From assembly GCA_014058105.1 (NCBI GenBank), contig JACGCM010000440.1, forward strand, positions 186,001 through 250,000: 64,000 nt of DNA. The letters are read 5' to 3'. The translations under genes were made by a program, and so were the position numbers. Shown here piece after piece: positions 22,155 through 33,844 of this stretch. How positions within the stretch are numbered: the stretch's first letter is position 1; every line of letters starts with the position of its first letter. The DNA comes from Kingdonia uniflora. Lineage: Eukaryota > Streptophyta > Magnoliopsida > Ranunculales > Circaeasteraceae. The notes beneath the pieces were generated by a model. The model had not been told where the DNA came from, made no database searches, and saw nothing but the letters and a program-made list of their open reading frames with translations.

Positions 22155-23178
22155 GTATACTCACCATCTAAGGCTGGTTTCCAAATGATGGTATCCTCAA
22201 TGTTGATAAGCTGAGGCAAGTTTAGCATGATTGCAGCCCCTAGGTTCTTAATCAGATGGGCAAGCACATTTTAGATAAGAGCCAAGAGTCGAGCCAAAAC
22301 TTGGTATTCTTTCCATCACCAACAATGTGCAGTACCAAACTTCTAGTCACCCCTCTCGCTTTGGCAGTTTTACCCAAATCCATGAAACCTGCTGAGGAAT
22401 ACTTAAATTCCATATGTTCTTGTTTCTAAGAAGGTTTTTTTGAGCTCATATAGCCCAACTATTATTTTAGTGAGTAGCTAGTCTTCAAAGGTACTTCATA
22501 TGAGCAGCTGTGTTCCAAGTACATAAGTCAAAGATGGCCAGACCCCCTTTACTCTTAGGGTAACACAGCTTATCCCAAGCTATATGAGCTACATTTCTCT
22601 TATCATATTTAAAAGGAAGCTTGACAATTTTGAATCAATCCTAGCAGAGATAGAATCTTGATTAGAAGCATCAACACTTGAAAAATAAGTAGTTGAAGTA
22701 TTAAATTTAGTTTCAAGACCACTTACTATTGAAGGCATTTATGCAACCTTTAATAGTACCCCTTGATCTCAAGTCACCATGGAATAAGACTTAACACATC
22801 ATTTGCAAAAGCAAGGTGTGTGAGAGCCTCAGTTTTTTTTGCATTTTTGAAGATTGATGGATTCAGAGTTTCTATACTCCACTTATTCTTGCAGAAGAAA
22901 GACCAAACACTTCCATAAAAAGCACAAAGATGTAGGGAGAAATGAGGACACCCTGTCTAAAATGCCTCTTCCCCTTGAAATGACCTTGGAGAACACCATT
23001 AATAGAAATAGATAATGAAGTAGAGGACAAATACTCCATATTCCAGTTTCATAGCACCTTGGTGCTTCCCTAAGACAGATTCAGCTGGAGATGGATTATC
23101 AGTGTGCTCAAACAACGTAATCTTCTCACTTATGCTTTTTGCTAACTAGGGATACCAATTTCTAGCACTAATCTTAAA
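22155..23178 (-). mobile_element. LINE reverse transcriptase remnant
   Basis: On the minus strand SISINGVLQGHFKGKRHFRQG and ISPYIFVLFMEVF (23010-22900) match the conserved reverse-transcriptase block N-G-x-x-x-G-x-F-x-x-x-x-G-x-R-Q-G-D-P-x-S-P-Y-x-F of L1 LINEs. Here the acidic D-P after RQG is changed to V-L. Later blocks down to WKPALDGEYTVA (about 22165) lead into the zf-RVT domain at 13985. Many stops and frameshifts are present. The FADD catalytic box is not clear. Confidence 0.7.
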
Positions 23179-24589
23179 GGAGTTTTTTAGACTTGTCCAG
23201 ATATTTATATGGATATTTGACTCAAGTCCTGCCATTTAGTAAAAAAGCAATTATAGTCATTTATTTACAGTTTTAACCATGGTCAACCGCAATTGACCAC
23301 AGTTTACCCAGTTCAAATTTGGTCGTTTTGCAAAGCCTAAAATACCCTTAAAGTCACACCTGTAAATCACAAAGTACAAATTAAACAACCTCTGTTCATA
23401 AATATATTAGACTTAACCCCCTTTGTTTGTAAACAACATAAGTTTTAGTCATTTCTCTCTGAAATTTGATTCATGGACTAAAAGCTTTATTTTTTTCAAT
23501 TAAGACTGTAACTAATTGAAAAAAATACAAATGATATGTGTTGAACTGTCAAAACTTAGCTCGAGGTTCACACAAAGCATGGATTACGCGTTTTCATTTG
23601 AAAAATAATGTTGATATGAGACTGAAGCCTATAATTACGTGTGTGGTTTGTGTATGAAAAATAAAGAAGAAAGGAGTAGGGTAGATTTCGCTTTTTGTGG
23701 GAGGGCGATCTACCATGTGAACCCGGTCTCTCTTCCATGACCAAAACTTGTCATTCAAGTATACTAAAGTTTCTCTGGTGGCGGCCAAATGACCTTTTTT
23801 TTAGGGTTTTCTTATATTGAAATCAAGAAATGCATAGAAATCATCATTATACGACTCATGCCAACCAATGCCACCTTACACGCTCATCAATATTAGATTA
23901 TCTGGCCTTATTAATTTATGGAACTTTAACCTTTATTATATGTTAAATCTTATCTCTAAATCATATAGATGCATGATTATCATCATATGAGCTATTATAA
24001 AGTAACAAGTGTGGAACGACTGCCTTGTTATCTTTACTACTATCTTTCTAATACATTGGCTCCAGAAGACATGATGCCTTCTAAGAGACACGAACAAAGT
24101 ATCTTGAAGATGCAGATCAAGGACAATAGTCAAAACATTATCTATTTTAGTAACTCAAATGTCTTTTAGTGTGAAGTAGATAGACATTGGCACAAATAAA
24201 ATTTTAGAATGGCATAATACAACCAAGGAAGAAGATACTGTATAGTCGTTGCCAATGAAGGAGATACTTTGAGAAGACAAGTAAGATATATATATATATA
24301 GATTTTGGTTATAACGACAACCCAACGGTCGATAGTTGTGCATCGTCTGATAGTAGCAGGTAAGTATCTCGAGGCTGTGATTTATTTTTATTTTTATTTT
24401 TATTTAAATTCTAAAAGGGCAAACTTGTCTTTAATATTTGTTGATTCAGTCAAATGTGGATCAACTGCGGTCAATTGTAGTTGACCATGGTCAAACTGCA
24501 AATAAAGGACTATAATTATTTTTTTTGCTAAATGGCAGGACTTAAGTCAAATATCTATATAAGTATCAGGACATAAGTCAATTTAACTC
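23179..24589. mobile_element. MULE-like non-autonomous element, 9-bp TSD AATCTTAAA
   Basis: A perfect 9-bp duplication AATCTTAAA (23170-23178, 24590-24598) flanks long terminal inverted repeats of about 150 bp. The left arm reads GACTTGTCC, GATATTTGACT, AAGTCCTGCCATTTAG, and CATGGTCAACCGCAATTGA, and the right arm mirrors these. Long inverted repeats and a 9-bp duplication are Mutator hallmarks. The 1.1-kb interior has an AT dinucleotide run (24288-24300) and no transposase, so it is non-autonomous. It sits in the LINE. Confidence 0.8.
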
Positions 24590-24919
24590 AATCTTAAAGA
24601 CCTACCCTCAGTCGTCTAAGATTTTCCAGTTTCACAAAAATCACTAAAACAATAGTGTTTCTTATAATATGACTTTAAACAATCTCAATATGCTGAGAAT
24701 GGATATATATGTAACCCACTCCAAATCCAAAATAAGGCCTAGAAAATCATGGCAAGTATCACAAATAGCTTCAGTCAATTGTCATCATCAATTGGAATTT
24801 TCTTGGTTTGATCAAGTCAAACAAATTTGTATAAAAAATACGGAAGTAGAATTGTTCGCAAAATACAATCAATTAAATCAATACTAATGAATTTTATTGA
24901 ATTTCTGAAAGTATGACAA
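24590..24919 (-). mobile_element. LINE remnant upstream of the MULE
   Basis: Continuous with the LINE at 23178 once the MULE and one target duplication are removed. Coding sense is weak here, with stops in all minus-strand frames. The limit on the right is uncertain. Confidence 0.4.
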
Positions 24920-24927
24920 ATTCTAAT

Positions 24928-25082
24928 CTAGGTAACAACGACACTTCACTTTCAAAATAAAAATAAAAACATGTCTGATACCCCGACACTCCGACACACG
25001 TGTCCAACACTATTTGCAAGGTACTTTTCTATTTTCTGCCGTGTCGGACACCGAGACCCGTATCTGTGTCGTTGTTACCTAG
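24928..25082. mobile_element. hAT-like MITE, 155 bp
   Basis: It has perfect 17-bp terminal inverted repeats, CTAGGTAACAACGACAC and GTGTCGTTGTTACCTAG, and a perfect 8-bp duplication ATTCTAAT (24920-24927, 25083-25090). Eight-bp duplications fit the hAT superfamily, though the termini are not the usual CAGGG type. No coding capacity. Confidence 0.85.
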
Positions 25083-25090
25083 ATTCTAAT

Positions 25091-25470
25091 ACTTATTTCC
25101 TACTAACCAAATCTAATTAAAAACATAGAATAAGCTCTCTTTTTATAGGAGAAATAGGCTTATCACAATAATTAAAACTTACTTGTTAAACTTCTACTTC
25201 AAACACAAACTCTATTCAAATTATTAATTGAAAAATAGTTCTAAATTACTAAAATTTGCTAGATTTCAAAAGGAGGGAATTTTCTAGAAGAGAGATAATA
25301 TTTAGGATATAATTTTAATGGGCCTGGGATGCCATACGACGGTGGGAAATGTCCCGTGACATATCACATATGCTACATGAAACTAACGAAATCCATGGAG
25401 GCTTCAATGTATGCTTAGAGTGATATCTCAATAGACCCATCGTGAGCTCGCGGTCCAGAAGAGTAGATTT
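25091..25470. other. Intron sequence left of Copia-1
   Basis: No gene or element recognised. AT-rich at first, then mixed composition from about 25318 up to the Copia-1 LTR. Confidence 0.5.
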
Positions 25471-26151
25471 TGTTATGGTATGAACTCGAATCTTGTTCGA
25501 GGAAGTTTATCAGAGCTCGTGGGACGAGCGAGGATCGAAAACGGTTTGAAAAAAAGTTTTTTCAAAGTTCTGTTTGAATAGACTATTTGTCTGTTCAAAC
25601 AGAAGAGGCAGATACATGATTGTTCGAATAGATTTTTCTGCTTATTCGAGCAAAAGGCAAGTCGCTCAAACGAGATAGGAAGTCGTTCGAACGATATTTT
25701 GTCTGTTCGAACAAAACACCTCAGAACCTACTTTGTTCGAATAGGCTAAGAGTTTGTTCGAACAGATTTTGGTAAATCAATTTTAGAAGTTTATTCTGGA
25801 GGCGTTGATGTGTCTCGTGATCCGTACTTTGAGTCTATCTTTATGTAATGACTTCCCATGTTTATAAGGAAGTTTTAGGTTATTTTGTTAGCCTATCTTG
25901 GTGAGTTTAATTCTAGAGAGACCTAGAATTTGAAAGACTCCATTAAAGCTTGAGAAGCTTGGTAAGATCGTTGTAACCTTTGATCTTTGATTAGTGAATT
26001 GTTCGGGGAATGGTTTTTTATCCGCAAGGGTTTTCCATTTCCCTCATTCGGGTAAATTATTGTGTTATTGCTTTCGTATAATTTTTTATTGGCATTTTCG
26101 TTTATCGTTTTTGGGACGAGGGATTGGGATTAGCTACCCTGATTCCTAACA
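25471..26151 (+). repeat. Copia-1 left LTR
   Basis: Contains a TATA-like TTTATAAGG at about 25859 and several TTCGAAC motifs, including TCGTTCGAACGA at about 25684. Same length as the right LTR. Confidence 0.9.
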
Positions 26152-26194
26152 ACTAGTGTCAGAGCACAAGGTTAGGGTTTGTGTGATTAGAGCG

Positions 26195-28465
26195 ATGGTC
26201 GAAATGGAGAAATTAGAAATCGATGAATTCAATGGATTGAACTTTGGGATTTGTAAGATGAAAGTAGAGGATTTTCTATATGCGGAAGATTATGATTTTC
26301 TTCTAAGAGGGATTTCGATGAAACCGGCCAATATGGATTGTTTGGAGTGGGAGCTTTTAGATCAAGATGTTCTTGGTAAAGTTCGTTCAACACTTTCAAG
26401 TTTTATTTTTGCTAAATTGCCTAAAGTGAGTCTCGTGTTAGAGATGTTGGACAAGCTATCAAAGATATTTGAATAAACTTAGAGTGATTTAAATTTTCAG
26501 AAGTGTGTTACGAGTGTTTCAAATTCTCATAAGCGGGTTACTTTCAGCGACGTAGTAAAAGTCTTTAGTGATGATTCTCGCGTAATGCCTTTTAGATCTT
26601 CGTTGTTAACATCGGGTGATTACTCGGATGTTGAAGTTAAAGGAAAGAAAGTTTTACATATTGAGAATGGAAGTAAAAGGCACATAAAGGCATGAAATTG
26701 CAATCAACAAGATATTTGTTGGAATTGCAGTAAAATTGGTCATAAGAAGGAAGAACGTAGATCGACGAAAAAGAGAAGATCTGTAAAGAGACGTTCGGTG
26801 ACTTTCCCCGGGGAAGGTAAAAATTCTGATAGTGCCTCCAATTTAATTTCTAATGATTTGGTTGATATGACTTGTGATATTCGGGATAAACCATGTAATG
26901 CGATTCATGGTACTAGGGATAAGTCATGGTGGTTGTCTTATGGTGTTTGTAAAAAGTCGAGGTTAGACTTGGTTGCTCCAATGAAAATTACGTCGGGTAA
27001 AAATGATTTATCTAGCTATGATGAGTGCTATCACATAGTGGATAATGGAGATGTTCAAATTTTATTAACAAATAATAATTCGTTAAGTTCGGACATGGTG
27101 CAATATGTGTCTAGTATGGCTAGAAATATGTTTTCAAGCCAACTATCGAACTTGGGTCTTTTGGCTACCTTCGGCGATGATGTTTTTAAAATCATGAAGG
27201 AGGCTATTGCTTTAGCTTGGGATAAAAGACAACATGCGTACTTAGAGACGTGTAACGCTAATGATGAGATTATTGGTATTGTTATTTCGATGGTGGACTC
27301 TAGAGCATGACACGAGAAACTTGGTCACGTGAGCATTTGGATGAAAGTATTATTCTCGAAGAGAATACTTGGCAAGTTAAAATCGATAGATTTGTTCTTT
27401 TGTGAAGATGTTGTCTTGGTGAAGCAAAAGAAAGCTGGGTTTCCTAGAAAGAGAGAAAAATTGAATATGGGATCGAACCACTTATACGATAATATATGGG
27501 AACCGACTAGAGTTAGTTCCAACGGGGGATTTCATGGTTTTACTATTTTCATTGGTGATTCCACACGAGAGCTTGGTGTACATTTCATGAAGAATGAAAT
27601 GGATTGGTTTGATGTCGTCACTAGATGGAAAGCTTGAGTTAAGATTGAGACGGGTTCAATGTTAAAGCATCTTGGGTTTAACGGTGATGGTGATCAATTT
27701 TGCTGTGATGAGTTTGTTATAGATAAATCATCTATTGGGATTGAAAGGCTTGAGAAGACCCCAATTACACTAAAAGAGTTTGGTATGGCTGAAAGAGTGG
27801 TCCCTGAGAATTCTGAAAGGGCCCAAAGTATGAAATGTTCATCAAGTTGTCAAAGCAGTTTTGGGCAGATTCGGTAGTTTCAACGGCTGATATAGAGTCT
27901 TGGTATGCATTGGATCTTGGACTATTAGAAGAGATTACTTGGACGAAAAAGGTGGTAATCATTTATATTTTTTTTGTCTATTCTAGTAGTAGATCATTAC
28001 TAGATTATATGTCTAGTTTGTGCATGTTCATTGGATATGTTTGTGATGATTTTGGTGACCGATATTGTGATGCAAAAAATCATAAAATTATTCAACTTAT
28101 TGATGTGATATCCAATGATGATGTCTTTTGCGAAGACATTGATAAGTGGACCGAAAAAGTAGATTTATCGGGGTCATGTGAGTATGTAAAAATCTCTACA
28201 GAGATAATGTTGGAACCATTGGTTAAAAAGGTCCAACGAGAACCGTATACTCCTATAATTGTAATAAAAGGAAGAACCAAGGTTTTAAGACCTGCGGCCC
28301 GTTATCATTGCTCTCGACATTGTTTGTGGCTAGCCAGTATTAATGATGACTGCAATGTGGCTTTACAAGGTCAGGTCATGGGAAAATGGGAGCTTGTGAT
28401 GGATGATGATGAGATTAGATCTCAATCGTCATATCGAGTATATGATGTAATCCTATTACCGATGG
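26195..28465 (+). pseudogene. Copia-1 gag-protease-integrase remnant
   Basis: Gag starts MVEMEKLEIDEFNGLNF (26195), a usual Copia N-terminus. The zinc knuckle at about 26715 reads CWNCSKIGHKKEER with the last Cys changed to Arg. A protease/linker region follows (26798-27310). An integrase N-terminal segment near 27310-27360 reads HEKLGHVS. The integrase core spans about 27400-27900, and its C-terminal CMFIGYVCDDFG block is at 28020-28060, with DVISNDDVF after it. There are multiple stops and frame changes. Gypsy-1 cuts it at 28466 with a GATGG duplication, after a ...LPMV-coding segment. Confidence 0.75.
28461..28465. repeat. Target duplication GATGG of gypsy-1 (left)
   Basis: Perfect partner of 51641-51645. 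It proves that gypsy-1 inserted into Copia-1. Confidence 0.9.
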
Positions 28466-29081
28466 TGTAATGACCTAATTCTGTGAGCTCGACGTGGCCT
28501 GGAATTAGTTCTTACACCAATGTACCTGTGACTTATAATCTTGTAAACAGGAAATGACACAGGCATTTAGCCTGGAAAACCTATGAATAGGTTAAAAACC
28601 ACGACCACGTACTGAGGGTTTTGTAATAGTGACTTTTATTGCTTGAGGCTGACGGTATCTTATTATAAGTTACTCTAGACTTAGAAATATTTGATCTTGT
28701 GAATAAGAAGTTTTGAGTGTTTGAGAATCTCAGAAGATATAGTCTTCTTCGTGATTTCTCATATATTTTCTGGTCCTCGTCTCTCTGGAACTTTTCCTTT
28801 ATATAGGCCCCTTCCACTGCTTTTTATTGTGTTGGAGCACGTTTTTCGAACAATGTGGTTAGTGGTTATTGACTGAGTAACTGTTAAGTTCGTGAGAAAC
28901 AGGTGGTTTTAACTTGTTCAGGTTTTTTGGTTTAAGCTCAACCCACGTTTATCATCTGTTCGTAGAGTATGTGGCAATGTTTGACTGAGAAGTCATGTGG
29001 AGGATGCGTGTGCTTGATATAGAGGTAGTTTGAACTGGGAATAGCTCAATTCTAAGTGAAATCGAGGGATAGGCCCCTACA
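28466..29081 (-). repeat. Gypsy-1 left (3') LTR
   Basis: Pairs with 51023-51640. A TATA box (minus strand CCTATATAAAGG) lies near 28797-28808. Ends TGTAGGGGCC ... GGTCATTACA on the minus strand. Confidence 0.9.
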
Positions 29082-29410
29082 ATGGCCCCCTTGCAACTGA
29101 AGTCACAAGTGGCTTTGGTTAAGAAAGAATCCGGGTATATTGGTATTCAGGTTGAAAGTTAAAATTTTGAAAGAAGTAATGACGTATGTTGACTGCATGG
29201 AAAATGCGCATGCCAAAGGAGGATGTATGTGTATTAAATGTTGATTGGAATTGATGGACGTGACGATTATGGTTTGAAGAGTTACGTCTTATTCAATGAT
29301 GACGCTTGGGAAAACGTACCTGCACAATAAGTGTAAGGTTATATAAAGGGTACCTCTACCGTAGTTTGGGACAAAGTACGCTATGGTCTGTTACAAAATC
29401 CTTTGCTAGT
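29082..29410. other. Gypsy-1 3' untranslated region
   Basis: Holds the purine-rich tract adjoining the LTR (minus strand AAGGGGGCCATT). No reading frame of note. Confidence 0.6.
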
Positions 29411-29719
29411 TCTGAAGATGGTAAAAACTCGTAGGATGCCATTGAGGAGCGAATCACTTCTGAAATGCAGAGGTTGAAGTTAAGATTTTTCGGGGGCCAC
29501 TCATTGGAGGAACTTGTTCCTGCTCCTGTCCCTCCGACGTATAGAGGTATGTCGGCAGGCGAAGCGGCTGAAGCTGAGAAAGATTTTTATTGTAGATGGA
29601 GATTTTACCACGATGTCTTAACAGGCGAGCAACGTTGGGCTTGTCTCCGCATTCTTGCGGAGGACAAGGTTGAGGAGACAGATGCAGGGATAGGCGTGAC
29701 TGCGACACAGTTGCACTGA
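29411..29719 (+). pseudogene. Gypsy-1 antisense ORF, N-terminal segment 1
   Basis: Opens with ATG GTA AAA ACT CGT (MVKTRR) at about 29418. A frame change then leads into an 84-codon open frame (29465-29719) with PAPVPPTYRGMSAGEAAEAE, a mixed acidic/aromatic segment, and an end near LAEDKVEETD. The segment lies antisense to gag-pol. Function unknown. A diverged second copy starts at 30691. Confidence 0.5.
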
Positions 29720-30690
29720 TCTTTTGTGTCACAATGGTTTCTAAGGTCGGGCCCTCTTCATCTCTACCAACTCTGTGGAGGTGGTGGTTTTAGAGGAGAC
29801 GATGATGGTAATGGATGAGGGAGACGAACAGTGAAAGTCTATTTCTGTATTTCCATCTTTCTCTTGCACTAAGAAGACCTTCAGTTTGAAGAGTTGGCTC
29901 CAACACTGAGTCTTCTGCTTGCATAGTTTCCATTTGAAGTTCGTCTAGACTTCGACCAAACTCATGTGAGGGAAGTTTTTTGTTGTTTCCAATTTCTATT
30001 TTACATCAGCGTGAAAAATCATTGAAACAGGACGAACTGGAGGATTTGATGTGTCGGAGTACCTGAATGACCTGTTACTTGCAAAAATATTAAAAAACTT
30101 ATTATTTGTAAAGTACCTGAAGTTGGGTGCTGGATAGATTAAGTGTTTGCAAAGTACCTTAGATCGATCACTGAAATACTTGTTATCTGTAAAATCACGT
30201 ATAATCTTTTTCGACATGAATAAATTTTATCATCCAATTACTTGTGTTGATGTAGATATAGAATAACTATTAAAAATTGAGCTGAAATGTTTTGGAGAAT
30301 GTATGAAACGAATTAAAATATATGAGTACCAAAAGTATTGTTATTGTAACATTCAAACTGAGATATATATGTGTGAAAATTTATGTTGTGATGTAAGTAT
30401 AATTTGTTCTGCGTGCTGAAAATGTGAGAGAGAAAAATTATAGAAATCTGTAAAGCAAAAATTTGATCTAATAGTGGTCGATAGAAGAATAAATCTGGAA
30501 AGAATAAGCTCGACCTGAAAAGTTGTTGAATGTACTGAGTTGGAAGGAAAGGATAAGTTTTGATTATTTTTCTCAAAATTTTGGGTTTTTTGTTATGGGA
30601 TAAAAGGTCAATATCACATTTTGAGGGGAAAGTGTAGTAAAAATGTATAAATAAGGGTACAATAATTTTTGAATATAGAGAAGAGATAAG
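29720..30690. other. Gypsy-1 non-coding between antisense segments
   Basis: AT-rich; no supported gene. A repeated ...CTTGTTATCTGTAAA / CTTATTATTTGTAAAG motif occurs twice near 30096 and 30180. Confidence 0.5.
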
Positions 30691-31000
30691 GATGGTGCGG
30701 ACTCGATCTCAGAGAATACGTCATGCCACTTAATGACGATTGGCCATAGAGATCGCTAAAGTGTGGGAGATAATTTTTGGATAGTTTGGTTATGATGCTG
30801 AGTTACCAGTAAGGGAGTGTCAGCTCGAAGAATTAGATGCAAGGGGCAGGGAACTTGAGTATGCCCATTATTTCTATGAGGTATGTTTTCGTGAACTAGT
30901 GAGGGATCCTTCAGATCGAGAAGAGGTGGCTGAATTAATTGCATAGGTGAAGATCGAATTTGAGGATATGAGGATTGTTGCAGGTGAATTGGTTTGATGT
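30691..31000 (+). pseudogene. Gypsy-1 antisense ORF, N-terminal segment 2
   Basis: Begins MVRTRSQRIRHA (about 30693). After stops it gives RLAIEIAKVWEIIFG, ECQLEELDARGRELEYAHYF and FRELVRDPSDREEVAELIA. It parallels the layout of segment 1 (MV-K/R-TR start, basic helix, acidic helix), which suggests duplication. Stops at about 30733, 30773 and 30945. Confidence 0.45.
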
Positions 31001-32062
31001 GGTTCCCCAGGTGATCAAGGCTATTTTTGATGATCTATATGTGAGGTTCATGGAATGGATGTAAAATAGAGGTGATAGAATAGGATTGTGCTGAGTTTGA
31101 ATAAATTTTGAAAGAAATTATTGAATAGATCATTTATTCGTGTGAATGTTTTTAGTTACTGTTGCGTAAAAAAGAATTTTGAAAATATTTGAAACTCTGT
31201 TATTGTAGATTTGGAAATGACGTTATTGTTGCTATAAGAGTAGAAGAAGAAACCCGTACATAAAAACAGAAGGAGGTTCTGAGTTTGTCTCTTGTGAGAA
31301 GTTGTGAAACTCGATTGCGTATAAAGAGTGAGTCAATATGAGTGGGGCGAGGTCAGAGGGTTATGATTTGGAAAAAAAGAAGATAAAAATATATTAAAAT
31401 ATAAGGGGAAAGGCAATGATAGGAAAGTGTTTGTACCGAAAAGGTGCAAGACGTCTGACATAGATAGTGGAAGAGACGCCTTGGTTCCAAAACTGATGAC
31501 GGCTTGTGTGAGGCTCAATAACTGCCAGCAGTTAGAGAAAGAAAATATAAATATCGCTTTATTTTTGCCAATCAAACATTTTTCAACATCTGAAAACTTG
31601 AAGAGCAGTAGGAAGGAAGAAAAAAAAGAGGCAAAAATAGTACTGAAACTTGTGTAGACTCAAACAAGGGGGATTTTCAATCAAAGCGTGAGAGAGTTGC
31701 TGAATCTGAGTCGAGAAGGTAGTTGTACAGCAGTGTGGTGAAGGAAGGATACGGCACTGCCTCGGATTCACATTTCGATATAGAAGGTTAATAAATATAT
31801 GTAATATGTATGTGTTTTTGAAAATCGATTTTGTATTGTTAGGAAAGTGATAAATTACTATTTATAATAATCTAAGAAAATCAATTATTATAAGATATAT
31901 AAAAGATATTTGAATATGGTTAACGTATATAAATAGAAAATAACAATAGATATCTGGACCTGTGTGTAGGTCGATCGTGAGGAGTATTGTGTAGGATAAA
32001 ACTCTTTACTTGTAGTTGAGATTAGGAACTCCCCTGTAAGTGAGGCCTTAACCTCTGGTAGG
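31001..32062. other. Gypsy-1 non-coding between antisense segments
   Basis: AT-rich with intron-like composition. Short open frames here (for example 31427-31657) have Lys/Glu-rich content but no recognisable domain. Confidence 0.45.
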
Positions 32063-32876
32063 GTGACTGAGTCTGAGATTGAAGTGTCCGGAGGTGAGAA
32101 AGAAATAGGTGTCGATCAATTTCCAAATTTCCCCAGAAGATTGGTATCCTACCCTCCTCGCTCAAATACATTTAGAGAGTTCTGTAAAGCCAAGGCTACT
32201 ACAGGAGGTAGATGGGGGAACTGTATTGAGTACAACGGTAGGTAATTTAAGGGTTGTACCGCAGCAACGGGAGATGAATACTTTTATTTGCTGGCTGATT
32301 TGGGGAAGGAGAAGAGAGATAGGGGTATAGGTGAATCGATCTCTTTTGAGTACTTCGATGGGAATGCTCGGAGCGAACTCTCGGAGGGTTTTCTATGTTA
32401 CTGTCTCAGTTGGAGTATGGGTTGAGGCTTCCCTTAGCAATCTAGCGAAAGAGATTATGAGTCTTATCGGTGCATGACCTGTTCAAATAAATGGGACCAT
32501 GTGGGAGTTGATAATTGTTTGTGAAGCTTTAAACTCACGGTGGGAAAGACAGGGTAGAAAGATGAAGATATCCCCTGAGGATGTGATGAAGTTTTATGGT
32601 GTTAAAAAATTTGGCCGAAGTGGAGGGGCTTATTTTTTCGCGAAGGCAACTCGACTTTGCTTCTGCGATCTGAACTCAGCAGGTCGACCTTGGAACGGTA
32701 ACGTGATATGGGTGAAGGGTTACTGACTTCAGAGAAATGATGAAGAACCCATAAAACTTTTGTTTAGATCAGTAAAACAATGTAAGTATAACAATGCATA
32801 CTATATAAGATTGATAATTGAAGTTGTAAGATGTTTACTGATGTTGATGTCTTGTGTATGACAGGTCCAAATCACA
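32063..32876 (+). pseudogene. Gypsy-1 antisense ORF, central domain
   Basis: In shifting frames the translation reads EFCKAKATTGGRW, ISFEYFDGNARSELSEGF, YGLRLPLS-like residues and then a continuous run from about 32490: ELIIVCEALNSRWER, ISPEDVMKFYGVKKFGRSG, AYFFAKATRLCFCDL and GRPWNGNVIWVKG. The order (hydrophobic start, W-x-L-I helix, YFF...WKxxFFWV-like end) resembles the 'putative gypsy-type transposon' domain found in plant antisense ORFs (PF04195-like; my comparison is from memory). The CACTA element interrupts it at 32877; coding resumes at 40699. Confidence 0.55.
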
Positions 32877-33260
32877 CACTACAAGAATAAAGGGAATTAG
32901 CCACAGAAAAATTAGTGGCAAAAAGGCTTTTGCCACTGCTTTTACTGTGGCTAAGGTCGTAGTCGTAGATGGGGTGACTAAAGCTTTGGCACTATTTTTA
33001 CCGTGGCAAAAAATTATTTTTTGCCACTAAAAAATCTGTGGCAAAAGCCTACTTTAACCACTACAATATCCGTGGCAAAAGCCTGTTTTCACCACTACAA
33101 AATCCGTGGCAAAAACCTATTTTCCTACTACAAAATTCGTGGCAAAAACCTACTTTCACCACTACATAATCAGTGGCAAAAACCTGTTTTCCCCGCTACA
33201 AAATCCGTGGCAAAAACCTACTATCACTACTACAAAATCCGTGGCAAAAACATATAATAA
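32877..33260. repeat. CACTA left terminal and subterminal repeats
   Basis: After the CACTACAAGAA terminus, a roughly 40-bp unit (CACTACAAAATCCGTGGCAA followed by AAACC(T)) repeats about six times from 33003 to 33252. Translation of this block is an artefact. Such subterminal arrays bind the TNPA-type protein in the En/Spm family. Confidence 0.85.
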
Positions 33261-33628
33261 ATAAATAAATAAAATTTATTTCAAAAATATATAGAAAAGG
33301 CTGCAGAAGTAAACTTGATACAACAAATTATTTCAAAAATATACAAAAAAATTATAAGCATGTTTCTATATAATAAAAACATGATACACGAAATAAACTT
33401 AAGGCTGCAGAAGTAACTTTAAAATCTATATAAAGTCAGACAATGGCTAAAACAAAAAAGAACATAATAAAAAAATGTGTAGCGGAGAAAGTTCAAACAT
33501 GAAGTGTCAGCTAAAGGATGGAAAACGTTCCCATTCTCTTTTGTGGCTTCTCCAAAGGATGGAAAACGTTCCATTCATAAAATATGCAAGTTGACAGATG
33601 CAAAAATAAAAGTTAGAACTAAGCAAAA
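33261..33628. other. CACTA non-coding
   Basis: A-rich. It holds a duplicated GGCTGCAGAAGTAA block (33299, 33403) and a duplicated AAAGGATGGAAAACGTTCC block (33513, 33553). No gene. Confidence 0.5.
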
Positions 33629-33844
33629 ATAGTTCTTAGAATAAACACAACATGGATAGCTAATAAGCAGAACATGGATATCCAATAAATTCTTAAATAC
33701 AGTAAACATTATCTAGTATGCTCATAACTAAATAAAATAGTTCTTAGAATAAACACAACATGGATAGCTAATAAGCAGAACATGGATATCCAATAAATTC
33801 TTAGATATAGTAAACATTATCTAGTATACTCATAACTAAATATA
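33629..33844. repeat. 108-bp tandem duplication in the CACTA
   Basis: ATAGTTCTTAGAATAAACAC begins copies at 33629 and 33737. The copies differ at a few bases only, so the duplication is recent compared with the rest of the element. Confidence 0.8.

Noticed and set aside
33003..33257. 84-codon open frame with repeated YYKIRGKNL units
   Set aside because: It is the translation of CACTA subterminal repeats.
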